Assembly: GCF_008107625.1 (NCBI RefSeq)
Contig: NZ_SDKK01000022.1
Span: forward strand, 16,710-80,709
Direction of reading: 5' to 3'
Origin: Zoogloea oleivorans
GTDB taxonomy: Bacteria > Pseudomonadota > Gammaproteobacteria > Burkholderiales > Rhodocyclaceae
DNA length: 64,000 nucleotides
Positions 14,875 through 23,425 of the stretch are shown one piece after another. The notes beneath the pieces were generated by a model. That model was not told the origin of the DNA. It saw only the letters and a program-made list of their open reading frames with translations, and did no database searches. The first letter of the stretch is position 1. Every line of letters starts with the position of its first letter. The position numbers and the translations under genes are program-made.

Positions 14875-15927
14875 TCAGTCGATGACGGCGCTCGGCGTGA
14901 TGCCTTCGCCGAACTGCAGGCGGTCGCGCAGGGCGCGGGTGACCTGGATCTTGCCGTCGGCATCGACCCGCAGGGCGTGGTCTATGCCATAGCGTTTGGC
15001 GTAGTCGCGCCAGCGCTCGCCGCCGAGGTACACGGGCTTGCTGGCTGCGTCGGAGAGGGTGCCGGCGTTGGCCCGCGGGGTGATCAGCAGGGTGACCGCC
15101 TGGGTGCCTTTGGCTGGCCAGCCGGTACGCGGGTCGAGGAGGTGGCAGTAGCGCTGGCCGTCGAGTTCGAAGAAGCGCTGGTAGTCGCCGGAGGTGCCGA
15201 TGGCTTCGCCGTCGCGCAGGGGCAGGGTGGCCAGCGGGCGCGGTTCCCGCGGGTGCTGGATGCCGACCCGCCAGGGTTGGTCGCCTTTGCTGCCCAGCGC
15301 CAGCACGTTGCCGCCGATGTTGATCAGGGCGTTGCTGATGCCACGCGCCTTCAGGATGGCGGCGGCGCGGTCGAGGGCATAGCCCTTGCCGTAGCCGCCC
15401 AGGTCGAGCTGGACAGCCGGGTTGCGGCTCGTCACCTGGTTGTCGGCGATGCGCAGATCGGCCATTTGCGGGTGGGCCTGGATGGCGGCAGCCAGCTGTG
15501 CCGGGTCGGGGCGCGCCGGAACGAAGGTGTCGGTGTGAAAGCCCCACAGGGCGATCAGGGTGCCGAGGGCCGGATCGAAAAGTTCGTCGCCGGTGGCGGC
15601 GATGGCCTTGGCGTCGGTGAGCATGGCGGCCAGTTCGGGCGACACCGGGATGTGTTGCCGGCCGGCGGCAATGGCACTGTTGAGGGCGGTGAGTTCGGAC
15701 GGTTGCCAGGCATGGTAGGCCCGGTGCAGGCGATCGAATTCGCGCAGCACTTCGCCGACTGCGGTGCGGGATTTTTCTTCGGAGGCATCCCAGGTGAGGA
15801 CTTCCACCCGGGTGCCGAAGACGTAGGATTCCTGCTGGTGAATGCTGGCCCGGCTGCAGCCGGCGAGCAGACCGGCGGTGCAGGCGGCAATGGCCAGCCA
15901 GGCCGCCGCCCGGCGAATCAGGCGCAC
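14875..15927 (-). CDS. apbE: FAD:protein FMN transferase, ApbE lipoprotein
   Basis: A 350-residue ApbE family enzyme that attaches FMN to Thr or Ser in target redox proteins in the periplasm. The signal peptide ends in a lipobox Leu-Ala-Gly-Cys at about residue 21, so the enzyme is probably membrane-anchored. Family segments include Leu-Asp-Leu-Gly-Gly-Tyr-Gly-Lys-Gly-Tyr-Ala, Asn-Ile-Gly-Gly-Asn, and the His-Leu-Leu-Asp-Pro-Arg-Thr-Gly motif. The GTG start at 15927 overlaps the end of gshB by 10 bases. No target protein with an FMN-binding motif is adjacent; the NusG-II/Gx gene pair at the left edge is the kind of locus ApbE usually serves. Confidence 0.9.
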   Translation of the reverse strand: MRLIRRAAAWLAIAACTAGLLAGCSRASIHQQESYVFGTRVEVLTWDASEEKSRTAVGEVLREFDRLHRAYHAWQPSELTALNSAIAAGRQHIPVSPELAAMLTDAKAIAATGDELFDPALGTLIALWGFHTDTFVPARPDPAQLAAAIQAHPQMADLRIADNQVTSRNPAVQLDLGGYGKGYALDRAAAILKARGISNALINIGGNVLALGSKGDQPWRVGIQHPREPRPLATLPLRDGEAIGTSGDYQRFFELDGQRYCHLLDPRTGWPAKGTQAVTLLITPRANAGTLSDAASKPVYLGGERWRDYAKRYGIDHALRVDADGKIQVTRALRDRLQFGEGITPSAVID

Positions 15928-16859
15928 TCGCCTTCCAGGGCGTCGATGACCGCACCGGCCACGTCGAAGCCGGTTTGCGCGGCGATTTCGACCATGCAGG
16001 TGGGGCTGGTGACGTTGATCTCGGTGAGCCGGTCGCCGATCAGGTCGAGGCCGACGATCAGCAGGCCGCGGGCCCACAGGATGGGGGCCAGGTATTCGGC
16101 GGTGGCCCGCTCGCCGTCGGTCAGCGGCATGGCTACGCCGCGTCCGCCGGCGGCCAGGTTGCCGCGGGTTTCGCCGTCCTTGGGAATGCGGGCGAGGGAG
16201 TAGGGAATGACTTTGCCGCCGATGATCAGCACCCGCTTGTCGCCGCTGGCGATGGCCGGCAGGTAAGCCTGGGCCATGATCGTGCGGCTTTCCTCGTGGG
16301 TGAGGGTTTCGATGATGACGTTGCGGTTGGGGTCGTCGGCACGCACGCGGAAGATCTGGCTGCCGCCCATGCCGTCGAGGGGCTTGAGGATGGTGTCGCC
16401 GTGGGCGTCGATGAAGGCGTTGATGTCCACCGCGGCGCGCGCCACCCGGGTCGGCGGGATGAACTGCGGGAACTCGAGGATCGCCAGCTTTTCGGAGTGG
16501 TCGCGGATCGAGGCCGGGTTGTTGAAGATGCGGGCACCGGCGTCGGCGGCGCTTTCGAGCAGCCAGGTGGCGGTAACGTATTCGAAGTCGAAGGGCGGGT
16601 CCTGGCGCATCAGGACTGCGTCGAAGGCAGTGAGCGGCAGAACCTCCTCGGTGCCGGGCACGTACCAGGCATCGTTGTCGTCGGTGGGGGTCAGGGCGTG
16701 GGCGCGGGCTGATACCGTGCCGCCGTCCCACACGAGCGCTTCCCGCTGGATGGCAAAGACCTGGTGGCCGCGCCGGGCGGCGGCCCGCAGCATGGCGATG
16801 CTCGAGTCCTTGTAGGCCTTGAGCTTGTCCAGCGGGTCGAGGATGAAGGCGATTTTCAT
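15918..16859 (-). CDS. gshB: glutathione synthetase
   Basis: A 313-residue ATP-grasp enzyme that joins gamma-glutamylcysteine and glycine. Typical segments are the start Met-Lys-Ile-Ala-Phe-Ile-Leu-Asp-Pro, Arg-Gln-Asp-Pro-Pro-Phe-Asp, Lys-Pro-Leu-Asp-Gly-Met-Gly-Gly, Arg-Gly-Asn-Leu-Ala-Ala-Gly-Gly-Arg-Gly and Glu-Ile-Asn-Val-Thr-Ser-Pro-Thr near the end. ATG 16859 is the canonical start; the open frame upstream belongs to gshA in another frame. It lies 17 bases after gshA and overlaps apbE. Confidence 0.97.
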   Translation of the reverse strand: MKIAFILDPLDKLKAYKDSSIAMLRAAARRGHQVFAIQREALVWDGGTVSARAHALTPTDDNDAWYVPGTEEVLPLTAFDAVLMRQDPPFDFEYVTATWLLESAADAGARIFNNPASIRDHSEKLAILEFPQFIPPTRVARAAVDINAFIDAHGDTILKPLDGMGGSQIFRVRADDPNRNVIIETLTHEESRTIMAQAYLPAIASGDKRVLIIGGKVIPYSLARIPKDGETRGNLAAGGRGVAMPLTDGERATAEYLAPILWARGLLIVGLDLIGDRLTEINVTSPTCMVEIAAQTGFDVAGAVIDALEGECA

Positions 16860-16876
16860 CAATGGCTCCGGGCGGG

Positions 16877-18175
16877 TCAGTCCGTGGCGTCGGAGGTGAC
16901 GAGCGGTTCGGTGGCTTCGATCTCGACGGAGGCGGCGAGCAGGGCCAGGCGGGCAACCACGCCGTAGGCGTAGAAACGGTTGGGCGGCGCGTCCGGACCC
17001 TGGTTGCAGTCGGGCAGGCTGCACGGTGCTTCGAAGGCCAGCGGCTCGAAGTGCATGCCGGGGGCGTTGAGGTTCTCGTCGCGGCCGCGCTGGGTGTGGA
17101 CCCGGTAGAAACCGCCCACCACGTAGTGATCCATCATGTAGACGACCGGTTCGGCGACGGCGTTGTTGACTGTCTCGAAAGTGTGCACGCCTTCCTGGAT
17201 GATCACGTCGTGGACTTCGAGGCCTTCCTTGACGACGCTCATCTTGTTGCGCTGCTTGCGGTTGAGGCCGATCAGCTCGGCCGCGTCCTTGACCGTCATG
17301 ACGCCCATGCCGTAAGTGCCGGCGTCGGCCTTGACGACCACGAAGGGCTCGTCGGTGACTTCGTATTCCTTGTACTTGGCGCGGATGTTGTCGAGCATCG
17401 CGGCGACCTTGTCGGCCAGCTCCTGCTCGCCGGTGCGGGAGTGGAAATCGAGACCCGAACAGGCGTCCCAGGCCGGGTTGATACGCCACGGATCAATGCC
17501 GATGGCGGCCCCGAACTCCCGGGTGACGCGGTCGTAGGCGGCGGCGTGATTGGACTTGCGGCGTGAATGCCAGCCTGCGTGCACCGGCGGGATCACCCAC
17601 TGGTCGTGGAGGTCCTGCATGACGGTCGGCACGCCGGCGGAGAGGTCGTTGTTGAGCAGTACGGCGCAGGGGTCGAAGTTCTTCAGGCCGAGGCGGCGGC
17701 CGTGACGCTCGAGGGGTTCCAGCGTGAGGCTGGCACCGTTGGCGAGTTCGACCACCGTGGGGGCGGTGATCTCCGGCAGCAGGCTGCCGAGGCGCACTTC
17801 CAGGCCGGTGAGGCGCAGGATCGACACCAGCTTGGCCACGTTCTGCAGGTAGAACTGGTTGCGGGTGTGGTTCTCGGGGATCAGCAGGATCGCCGTGGCG
17901 CCGACGCAGATGCGCTCGATGGCGGCCTGGGCGGCTTGCACGCACAGGGGCATGAAGGCGTCGTTGAGGTTGTTGAAACCGCCCGGGAACAGGTTCAGGT
18001 CGACCGGGGCCAGCTTGAAGCCGGAGTTGCGCAGATCCGTCGAGCCGTAGAACGGCGGCAGATGCTCCTGCCACTGGGTGCGCATCCAGCGTTCAATGGC
18101 GGTGGCGTTGTCGAGGAAATGCTTTTCCAGCTCCAGCAGGGGGCCGGTGAGTGCGGTGGTGAGATGGGGGACCAT
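16877..18175 (-). CDS. gshA: glutamate-cysteine ligase, proteobacterial GshA family
   Basis: A 432-residue ligase that makes gamma-glutamylcysteine, the first step of glutathione synthesis. The sequence is of the PF08886-type GshA found in Betaproteobacteria, distinct from the E. coli enzyme. Characteristic stretches are Pro-Pro-Phe-Tyr-Gly-Ser-Thr-Asp-Leu-Arg-Asn near residue 40, Val-Asp-Leu-Asn-Leu-Phe-Pro-Gly-Gly-Phe-Asn-Asn, and Lys-Ala-Asp-Ala-Gly-Thr-Tyr-Gly-Met-Gly. It is the first gene of a leftward run gshA-gshB-apbE-EIIA-ptsH-ptsI, though the intergenic gaps leave room for internal promoters. Confidence 0.95.
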   Translation of the reverse strand: MVPHLTTALTGPLLELEKHFLDNATAIERWMRTQWQEHLPPFYGSTDLRNSGFKLAPVDLNLFPGGFNNLNDAFMPLCVQAAQAAIERICVGATAILLIPENHTRNQFYLQNVAKLVSILRLTGLEVRLGSLLPEITAPTVVELANGASLTLEPLERHGRRLGLKNFDPCAVLLNNDLSAGVPTVMQDLHDQWVIPPVHAGWHSRRKSNHAAAYDRVTREFGAAIGIDPWRINPAWDACSGLDFHSRTGEQELADKVAAMLDNIRAKYKEYEVTDEPFVVVKADAGTYGMGVMTVKDAAELIGLNRKQRNKMSVVKEGLEVHDVIIQEGVHTFETVNNAVAEPVVYMMDHYVVGGFYRVHTQRGRDENLNAPGMHFEPLAFEAPCSLPDCNQGPDAPPNRFYAYGVVARLALLAASVEIEATEPLVTSDATD

Positions 18176-18290
18176 GGGACCTCGCGGACGAACTGTTCTC
18201 GGGTGGGCGATGCGTCGGGTGTACGACGGAAGGGAGTGCGTCGTAGACCTGCGCTGCCGGTAATTGTTCGCGAAATGTTACACCATCCGT

Positions 18291-18318
18291 CGCCCGCCCC
18301 CTGCCGGGAGGGCGGGCA
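18291..18318 (-). terminator. GC-rich hairpin after the methyltransferase gene
   Basis: GCCCGCCC and GGGCGGGC arms pair across a short loop immediately beyond the stop codon of the methyltransferase. No T run follows on the minus strand, so it may be a weak terminator or a transcript-stabilising stem. Confidence 0.4.
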
Positions 18319-18319
18319 C

Positions 18320-19561
18320 TCAGCCCGCGGGTGGCAGGAAGGCGCGGAAGCTGGCGGGCAGCGGGGCGTTTTCGAGGCTGCGCTGGGTGAACAGGTAACG
18401 TCCGTCGCAGACGAAGCCCAGGTCGGCCCAGTCCACCCCGTTGAGGGCGTCGCGGAAGGCCGCCAGATCGGCGTCCTGGCGGCGCGGGAAAATGCCCATC
18501 ACGGCGCCGTCGAAGTTCGGACACGGGTGCAGGAAGAAGGGCTGGGGCTGGCGGGTCTTTGAGTTGACGTAGACCCGCGGCGCGTTGCTTTGCGGATAAC
18601 CCCGGCCCCATTGCCACCAGTTGGTCTCGTCGAAGCGACGAATGCGCCGGGCCAGCAGGCGCTCCCGGTGGGGCAGGAGTGCTGCGGGCGGCGCGGCGCC
18701 CGGCTCGCACCAGATCATGCGGCGGGTCTTGCCGCTGCGGGCGGTGGCGGAAGAGACGAAGTCACGGTTGCCGTCCGTCTCGCTGGCGTAGATCCCGTCG
18801 GCACCGGAGACCGCCCCCACCTTGACGCTGGCCACATCGGCCAGGCTGAGGCTGTATTCCCCCTTCGAGAACAGCAGGTGGCCCGCACATTCCGAAAAGT
18901 GGCGGTACATCCAGGGCGGGTGTTCAAGGAGGTGATCGAGGTCGTCGCCCTGGCCGATTCTGGCCCACGCCGTGTTGTGCGACAGGTTGTCCAGTTCGTA
19001 GCGCCAGATCAGGCAGTTGGGCACTGCGTCGGCAAACACGCGGGCGTCACCCAGTTCGATGGCATGGGTGATGGTGCCCTGTTTGAAGAGCTGGCGATTG
19101 AGGGCGCGGGCGCTGGTGGCCTTGAGGAAATCCCGCGGGGTGATGAAGATCAGCTCGCCGCCCGGCGCCAGATGGCGTATGCATTTTTCGATGAAAAAAA
19201 GATACAGGTTGCTGCGCCCGTCAAAACCGTCCTGGCGCAGCAGCGCCCGGGTCGTTGCGCTGACGTCCTGGTAGCGCACGTAGGGCGGGTTGCCGATCAC
19301 CGTGTCGAATTTTTCGCTCTCCGGATAGGCAAAAAAATCCTGGTTGAGCGCGCCGGGCGGGCTTTGACGTGGGTCCACTTCGATGCCCACTGCATGATGC
19401 AGGCGGTGCAGGAAGGCCCCGTCGCCGCAGGAGGGCTCGAGCACCCGCCCGGTGTTGTGGCGCAGGCGAAGCATGGCGCGCACGACCCGTTCGGGGGTGA
19501 ACACCTGGCCGAGAGCGGCAAGGTCGGGCAGCAGGGGGGGGGAGGTGGAGGCGGACGGCAT
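18320..19561 (-). CDS. orphan N6-adenine DNA methyltransferase (TaqI/Eco57I-like)
   Basis: A 413-residue class I SAM-dependent DNA methyltransferase. Motif I is Leu-Glu-Pro-Ser-Cys-Gly-Asp-Gly-Ala-Phe (residues 41-50), the acidic motif is in Gly-Ile-Glu-Val-Asp, and the catalytic motif IV is Asn-Pro-Pro-Tyr (91-94), which marks amino-methylation of adenine. The long C-terminal half, after about residue 215, is the likely target-recognition domain. Motif order fits the gamma class. No restriction endonuclease or specificity subunit gene is adjacent, so it may be a solitary methylase or a remnant of a restriction-modification system. Composition is similar to its neighbours, so transfer would not be recent. 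Confidence 0.85.
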   Translation of the reverse strand: MPSASTSPPLLPDLAALGQVFTPERVVRAMLRLRHNTGRVLEPSCGDGAFLHRLHHAVGIEVDPRQSPPGALNQDFFAYPESEKFDTVIGNPPYVRYQDVSATTRALLRQDGFDGRSNLYLFFIEKCIRHLAPGGELIFITPRDFLKATSARALNRQLFKQGTITHAIELGDARVFADAVPNCLIWRYELDNLSHNTAWARIGQGDDLDHLLEHPPWMYRHFSECAGHLLFSKGEYSLSLADVASVKVGAVSGADGIYASETDGNRDFVSSATARSGKTRRMIWCEPGAAPPAALLPHRERLLARRIRRFDETNWWQWGRGYPQSNAPRVYVNSKTRQPQPFFLHPCPNFDGAVMGIFPRRQDADLAAFRDALNGVDWADLGFVCDGRYLFTQRSLENAPLPASFRAFLPPAG

Positions 19562-19826
19562 GGGGTCGGGAAGCGCGGAGGCCCGACTATTGTGCAGGAA
19601 GTGGGGTGAAAGGAGCCAGTTTTGCGCTGTTCAACCTCGTTTGTTGTTACCCGGATCTGCTTTTTTTAAATCTATTTCTCATTAAATTGTGTGATTTTGT
19701 TGCTGCGTGTAATGCATTTGTGATATTTCTGCAGGCCCGAGGATATGAATTTGTCTTTGAGTGAGTGAAAGCCTGCCACTCGCCATTGATCTTTCGGTCG
19801 CACCTCGAATTCTTCGAAAGCTGATC
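19562..19826. other. AT-rich divergent intergenic region
   Basis: About 265 bases between the leftward methyltransferase and the rightward GNAT-like gene. The part from 19640 to 19760 is notably AT-rich for this genome (TTTTTTTAAATCTATTTCTC and similar runs), as promoter regions of silenced or acquired genes often are. TTGTTG near 19698 with TGATAT 18 bases later is a possible but weak promoter for the rightward gene. No small gene was found. Confidence 0.4.
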
Positions 19827-20711
19827 ATGAGTTCCCTCCCCGAACGCCTTTTCTCCCTGCCCTTTGTGTTTCGCGGCAAGCACCTTTTTTCGGTGAACCT
19901 GCACCTTGCCGTGCGGGAAGTTTCGCTCCCGGACGCGCTTGCCGGGGGGCGCAGCGATGACTCTTCCGACCTGTTCGTGCCGGCGGGTGTCGATGGTTGC
20001 CTGCTGTGCAAGGTTCCCGACCCCGGCTGGCGCACCCATACGCTCTATGATGATCGTGTTGCCTACGTGCTGGCCCGCGATACATGGCATTACCTGTCCC
20101 TGGCGGGGGGGTACGATGGTTTCCTCGAAAACCGCTACTCGGCCAAGACCCGGGAGTCCTTCGCGCGGGACGAGGCCCGGTTTGCAGCACAGTTTGGTGG
20201 TGCCCTCGATCTGCGGGAGTACCGGAGTGCCGCGCAGCTTGCCGAGTTTGCCGAGCTCTCCCGAGCGTTGTGCGGGGATGCCGGCCAGGTTGATGTCGTC
20301 CGGGCGAAGGATCTGGGCGGACTGGTTGGCTTTGTTCTTTTTGCCGATGGCGCGCCGATTGCGTGCCTGGGCCTGCAGTCGCAGGGGGACACCCTGCTGT
20401 ACGTGTGTGCCGGTGAGCGTGAAGACTTTCGCCAGTGGTCGGCGGGGGCCATCGTGCATCTGCAGGCCATCCGCCGCCTGTTTGCCGACCCCAGTAATCG
20501 CTACGTGGATTTTCGCCCCGGCGATTGCGAGGTCAAGCGTCAGTTTGCCAACGGTGCCCTGCGCAGTGCAGTGGTCCTCAATCTGCGCAGAACACTGCGT
20601 AACCGGCTGATTCTTTCGGCCTACTCCCTGACCCGGCAACTGTCTGCTGGCCGTGAAGAAGCCGCTGTTGTTCCCGAGGCGATCCGTGAATTGCTGGTTT
20701 TTGCGGGCTGA
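19827..20711 (+). CDS. GNAT-like acyltransferase (BioF2/CelD-type) family protein
   Basis: A protein of about 294 residues. The segment Phe-Leu-Glu-Asn-Arg-Tyr-Ser-Ala-Lys-Thr-Arg-Glu-Ser near residue 115 and the later Val-Gly-Phe-Val-Leu-Phe-Ala-Asp-Gly-Ala-Pro-Ile-Ala beta strand resemble the double-GNAT proteins annotated as BioF2-like or 'cellulose biosynthesis CelD' acetyltransferases, often found with exopolysaccharide genes. The catalytic assignment is weak. ATG 19827 is used; GTG 19761 in the same frame would add 22 residues, and neither has a strong ribosome-binding site. No polysaccharide cluster lies next to it in this window. Confidence 0.6.
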   Translation: MSSLPERLFSLPFVFRGKHLFSVNLHLAVREVSLPDALAGGRSDDSSDLFVPAGVDGCLLCKVPDPGWRTHTLYDDRVAYVLARDTWHYLSLAGGYDGFLENRYSAKTRESFARDEARFAAQFGGALDLREYRSAAQLAEFAELSRALCGDAGQVDVVRAKDLGGLVGFVLFADGAPIACLGLQSQGDTLLYVCAGEREDFRQWSAGAIVHLQAIRRLFADPSNRYVDFRPGDCEVKRQFANGALRSAVVLNLRRTLRNRLILSAYSLTRQLSAGREEAAVVPEAIRELLVFAG

Positions 20712-20714
20712 GAC

Positions 20715-21941
20715 TCAGGCCGCCAGAAACAGCATCAGCAATTCATTCAGGAAGTGACGCCCCCGGACTGTGGGGCGCAGGGTTTCGCCATCCACTTCGA
20801 TGAAGCCCTGCTTCATGGCCTTCAGCAAAGCCCCTTCGGCGGCCTCGAAGGGTAGTCCGGTGCGTTCGGCAAACAGCCGGCGCGGGAAGCCCTGGTTGAG
20901 GCGCAGGGCGTTCATCATGAACTCGAAAGGCAGTTCTTCCGCGCCGATCCAGCGCCGCTCCTGGGCGAACTCGCCTGTTTGGCGAGCAGCCAGGTAGGCC
21001 GCCGGATGCTTGGGACGGGCTTCGCGCAGAATGCCTTCGTGCGATGACAGCTTGCCGTGGGCGCCGGCGCCGATACCCAGGTAATCACCGAAGGTCCAGT
21101 AGTTGAGGTTGTGGCGGCATTCCCGGTTTGGCTTGGCGAAGGCCGAGGTCTCATAGTGGCCGTAGCCGGCCGCGCCAAGCCGCGACTCGACGAGATCCTG
21201 CATGTCGGCGGAGGCGTCGGGGTCGGGGACTTCCGGCGGGTTGGCGGCGAAGGCCGTGTTGGGCTCCAGTGTCAGGTGGTAGCACGACAAATGCTGGGGG
21301 CCGAGGGCGAGGGCGGTGACCAGATCGGCTTCCGCTTCGGCGAGGCTCTGGCCGGGCAGGGCGTACATCAGATCCAGGTTGACCGCTTCGAAATGCGTCA
21401 GCGCGGCTTCGGCCGCGGCGATGGCGTCGGTGCGGCCGTGGATGCGTCCGAGGGCCTGCAGGTGCGCTTCGTTGAAGCTCTGGATTCCCACCGACAGGCG
21501 ATTGACGCCGGCCTGCCGGAAGGCCCTGAAGCGGCCCGAGTCCACGGTGCCCGGATTGGCTTCGAGGGTGATTTCGGCCAGCGGGTCGAGTTGCACCCGC
21601 ATGCGGATCGCCGTGAGGAGTTCGTCCAGCCCGTCCGGGCTCATCAGGCTCGGCGTGCCACCGCCGATGAAGATGCTGTGTACGCGTCGTCCCCATATCT
21701 GCGGCAGGGCGCTTTCCAGATCGGCAACCAGCGTTTCGATGTAGGCCGCTTCGGGGATGCCTTCATCCCGCACGGCGTGGGAGTTGAAGTCGCAGTAGGG
21801 ACACTTCTTGACGCACCACGGGTAATGCACGTAGAGCGACAGGGGCGGCGAGGCCGTCAGCGTCGGCGTCCAGCGGCTGCCTTCGGTGACGGGTTTCGGG
21901 CTGGCTTTGGGGGTGATCGGAATGATCCGTGGTTCGGGCAT
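20715..21941 (-). CDS. hemW: heme chaperone HemW
   Basis: A 408-residue radical SAM protein. The Cys-x3-Cys-x2-Cys motif Cys-Val-Lys-Lys-Cys-Pro-Tyr-Cys (about residues 43-50) binds the 4Fe-4S cluster; Gly-Gly-Gly-Thr-Pro-Ser, the Glu-Ala-Asn-Pro-Gly-Thr SAM-binding strand and Gly-Ile-Gln-Ser-Phe-Asn follow. The C-terminal HemN-like domain ends the protein. HemW delivers heme to membrane respiratory proteins rather than acting as coproporphyrinogen oxidase; older annotations read 'oxygen-independent coproporphyrinogen III oxidase'. ATG 21941 follows the rdgB stop codon almost immediately; a GTG at 21959 is possible. Confidence 0.93.
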   Translation of the reverse strand: MPEPRIIPITPKASPKPVTEGSRWTPTLTASPPLSLYVHYPWCVKKCPYCDFNSHAVRDEGIPEAAYIETLVADLESALPQIWGRRVHSIFIGGGTPSLMSPDGLDELLTAIRMRVQLDPLAEITLEANPGTVDSGRFRAFRQAGVNRLSVGIQSFNEAHLQALGRIHGRTDAIAAAEAALTHFEAVNLDLMYALPGQSLAEAEADLVTALALGPQHLSCYHLTLEPNTAFAANPPEVPDPDASADMQDLVESRLGAAGYGHYETSAFAKPNRECRHNLNYWTFGDYLGIGAGAHGKLSSHEGILREARPKHPAAYLAARQTGEFAQERRWIGAEELPFEFMMNALRLNQGFPRRLFAERTGLPFEAAEGALLKAMKQGFIEVDGETLRPTVRGRHFLNELLMLFLAA

Positions 21942-21942
21942 G

Positions 21943-22536
21943 TCAGGCAGTTTCTGCACGCAGTTTGTCGAGCAGTTGCCGGAAGGCGGAGCCCCGGTGG
22001 GACAGCACGTTTTTCAGGTCAGGGGCGATTTCGGCGGCGGTTTGTTCCAGTTCGCTGACGAGGAACAGCGGGTCGTAGCCGAAGCCGGCGGTGCCGCGCG
22101 GGGCCCCGAGGATTTGGCCGTGCCACTCGCCGCAGGCGATCAGCGGTTGCGGGTCGTCGGCATGGCGGACGAGGGCCAGCGCGCAGTAAAAGCGCGCCCG
22201 GCGGTCGGCCTGGCCGGCCAGTTTTTCAAGCAACAGCGCGTTGTTGCGTGCGTCGGACCTGGGTTCGCCGGCAAAGCGCGCCGAGATCACGCCCGGTGCG
22301 CCGCCAAGGGCGTCGACGCACAGCCCGGAGTCGTCGGCGAGGGCCGGCAGGCCGGTGCTGCGCGAGGCGTGACGGGCCTTGGCGATGGCGTTTTCGATGA
22401 AGCTGGGATGCGGCTCCTCGGCCTCGGTGACGTTGAAGGCCGATTGCGGCAGCACTTCGATGCCCAGCGGGGCGAGCAGGGCGGAGAGTTCCTTCAGCTT
22501 GCCGGCGTTGCCGCTGGCGAGGACGAGTTGTTTCAT
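21943..22536 (-). CDS. rdgB: XTP/dITP diphosphatase (RdgB/HAM1)
   Basis: A 197-residue house-cleaning pyrophosphatase that removes inosine and xanthosine triphosphates from the nucleotide pool. The start Leu-Val-Leu-Ala-Ser-Gly-Asn-Ala-Gly-Lys, Leu-Ala-Asp-Asp-Ser-Gly-Leu, and Gly-Phe-Gly-Tyr-Asp-Pro-Leu-Phe are the family signatures, and Ser-His-Arg-Gly-Ser-Ala-Phe lies near the end. ATG 22536 is chosen at the conserved N-terminus. It lies 22 bases after rph and abuts hemW, a common rph-rdgB-hemW order. Confidence 0.96.
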   Translation of the reverse strand: MKQLVLASGNAGKLKELSALLAPLGIEVLPQSAFNVTEAEEPHPSFIENAIAKARHASRSTGLPALADDSGLCVDALGGAPGVISARFAGEPRSDARNNALLLEKLAGQADRRARFYCALALVRHADDPQPLIACGEWHGQILGAPRGTAGFGYDPLFLVSELEQTAAEIAPDLKNVLSHRGSAFRQLLDKLRAETA

Positions 22537-22558
22537 GGCGCCGTTTCCTTGGTGATGC

Positions 22559-23305
<747 letters not shown>

Positions 23306-23425
23306 GAGAGTGGGTGCGTGGAATTGTTGGCCGGCGCGTGAGTGCCGGCAAGGGGTTTGGCGATTGGCCGCTATTGTAGCGAGATGCCTCTTTCCGGGCA
23401 GCCCGACGGGCAGTTTGCCAGCGCT

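Noticed and set aside
18320..20711. Complete restriction-modification system
   Set aside because: Only the methyltransferase is recognisable; the neighbour is a GNAT-like protein with no nuclease motif.
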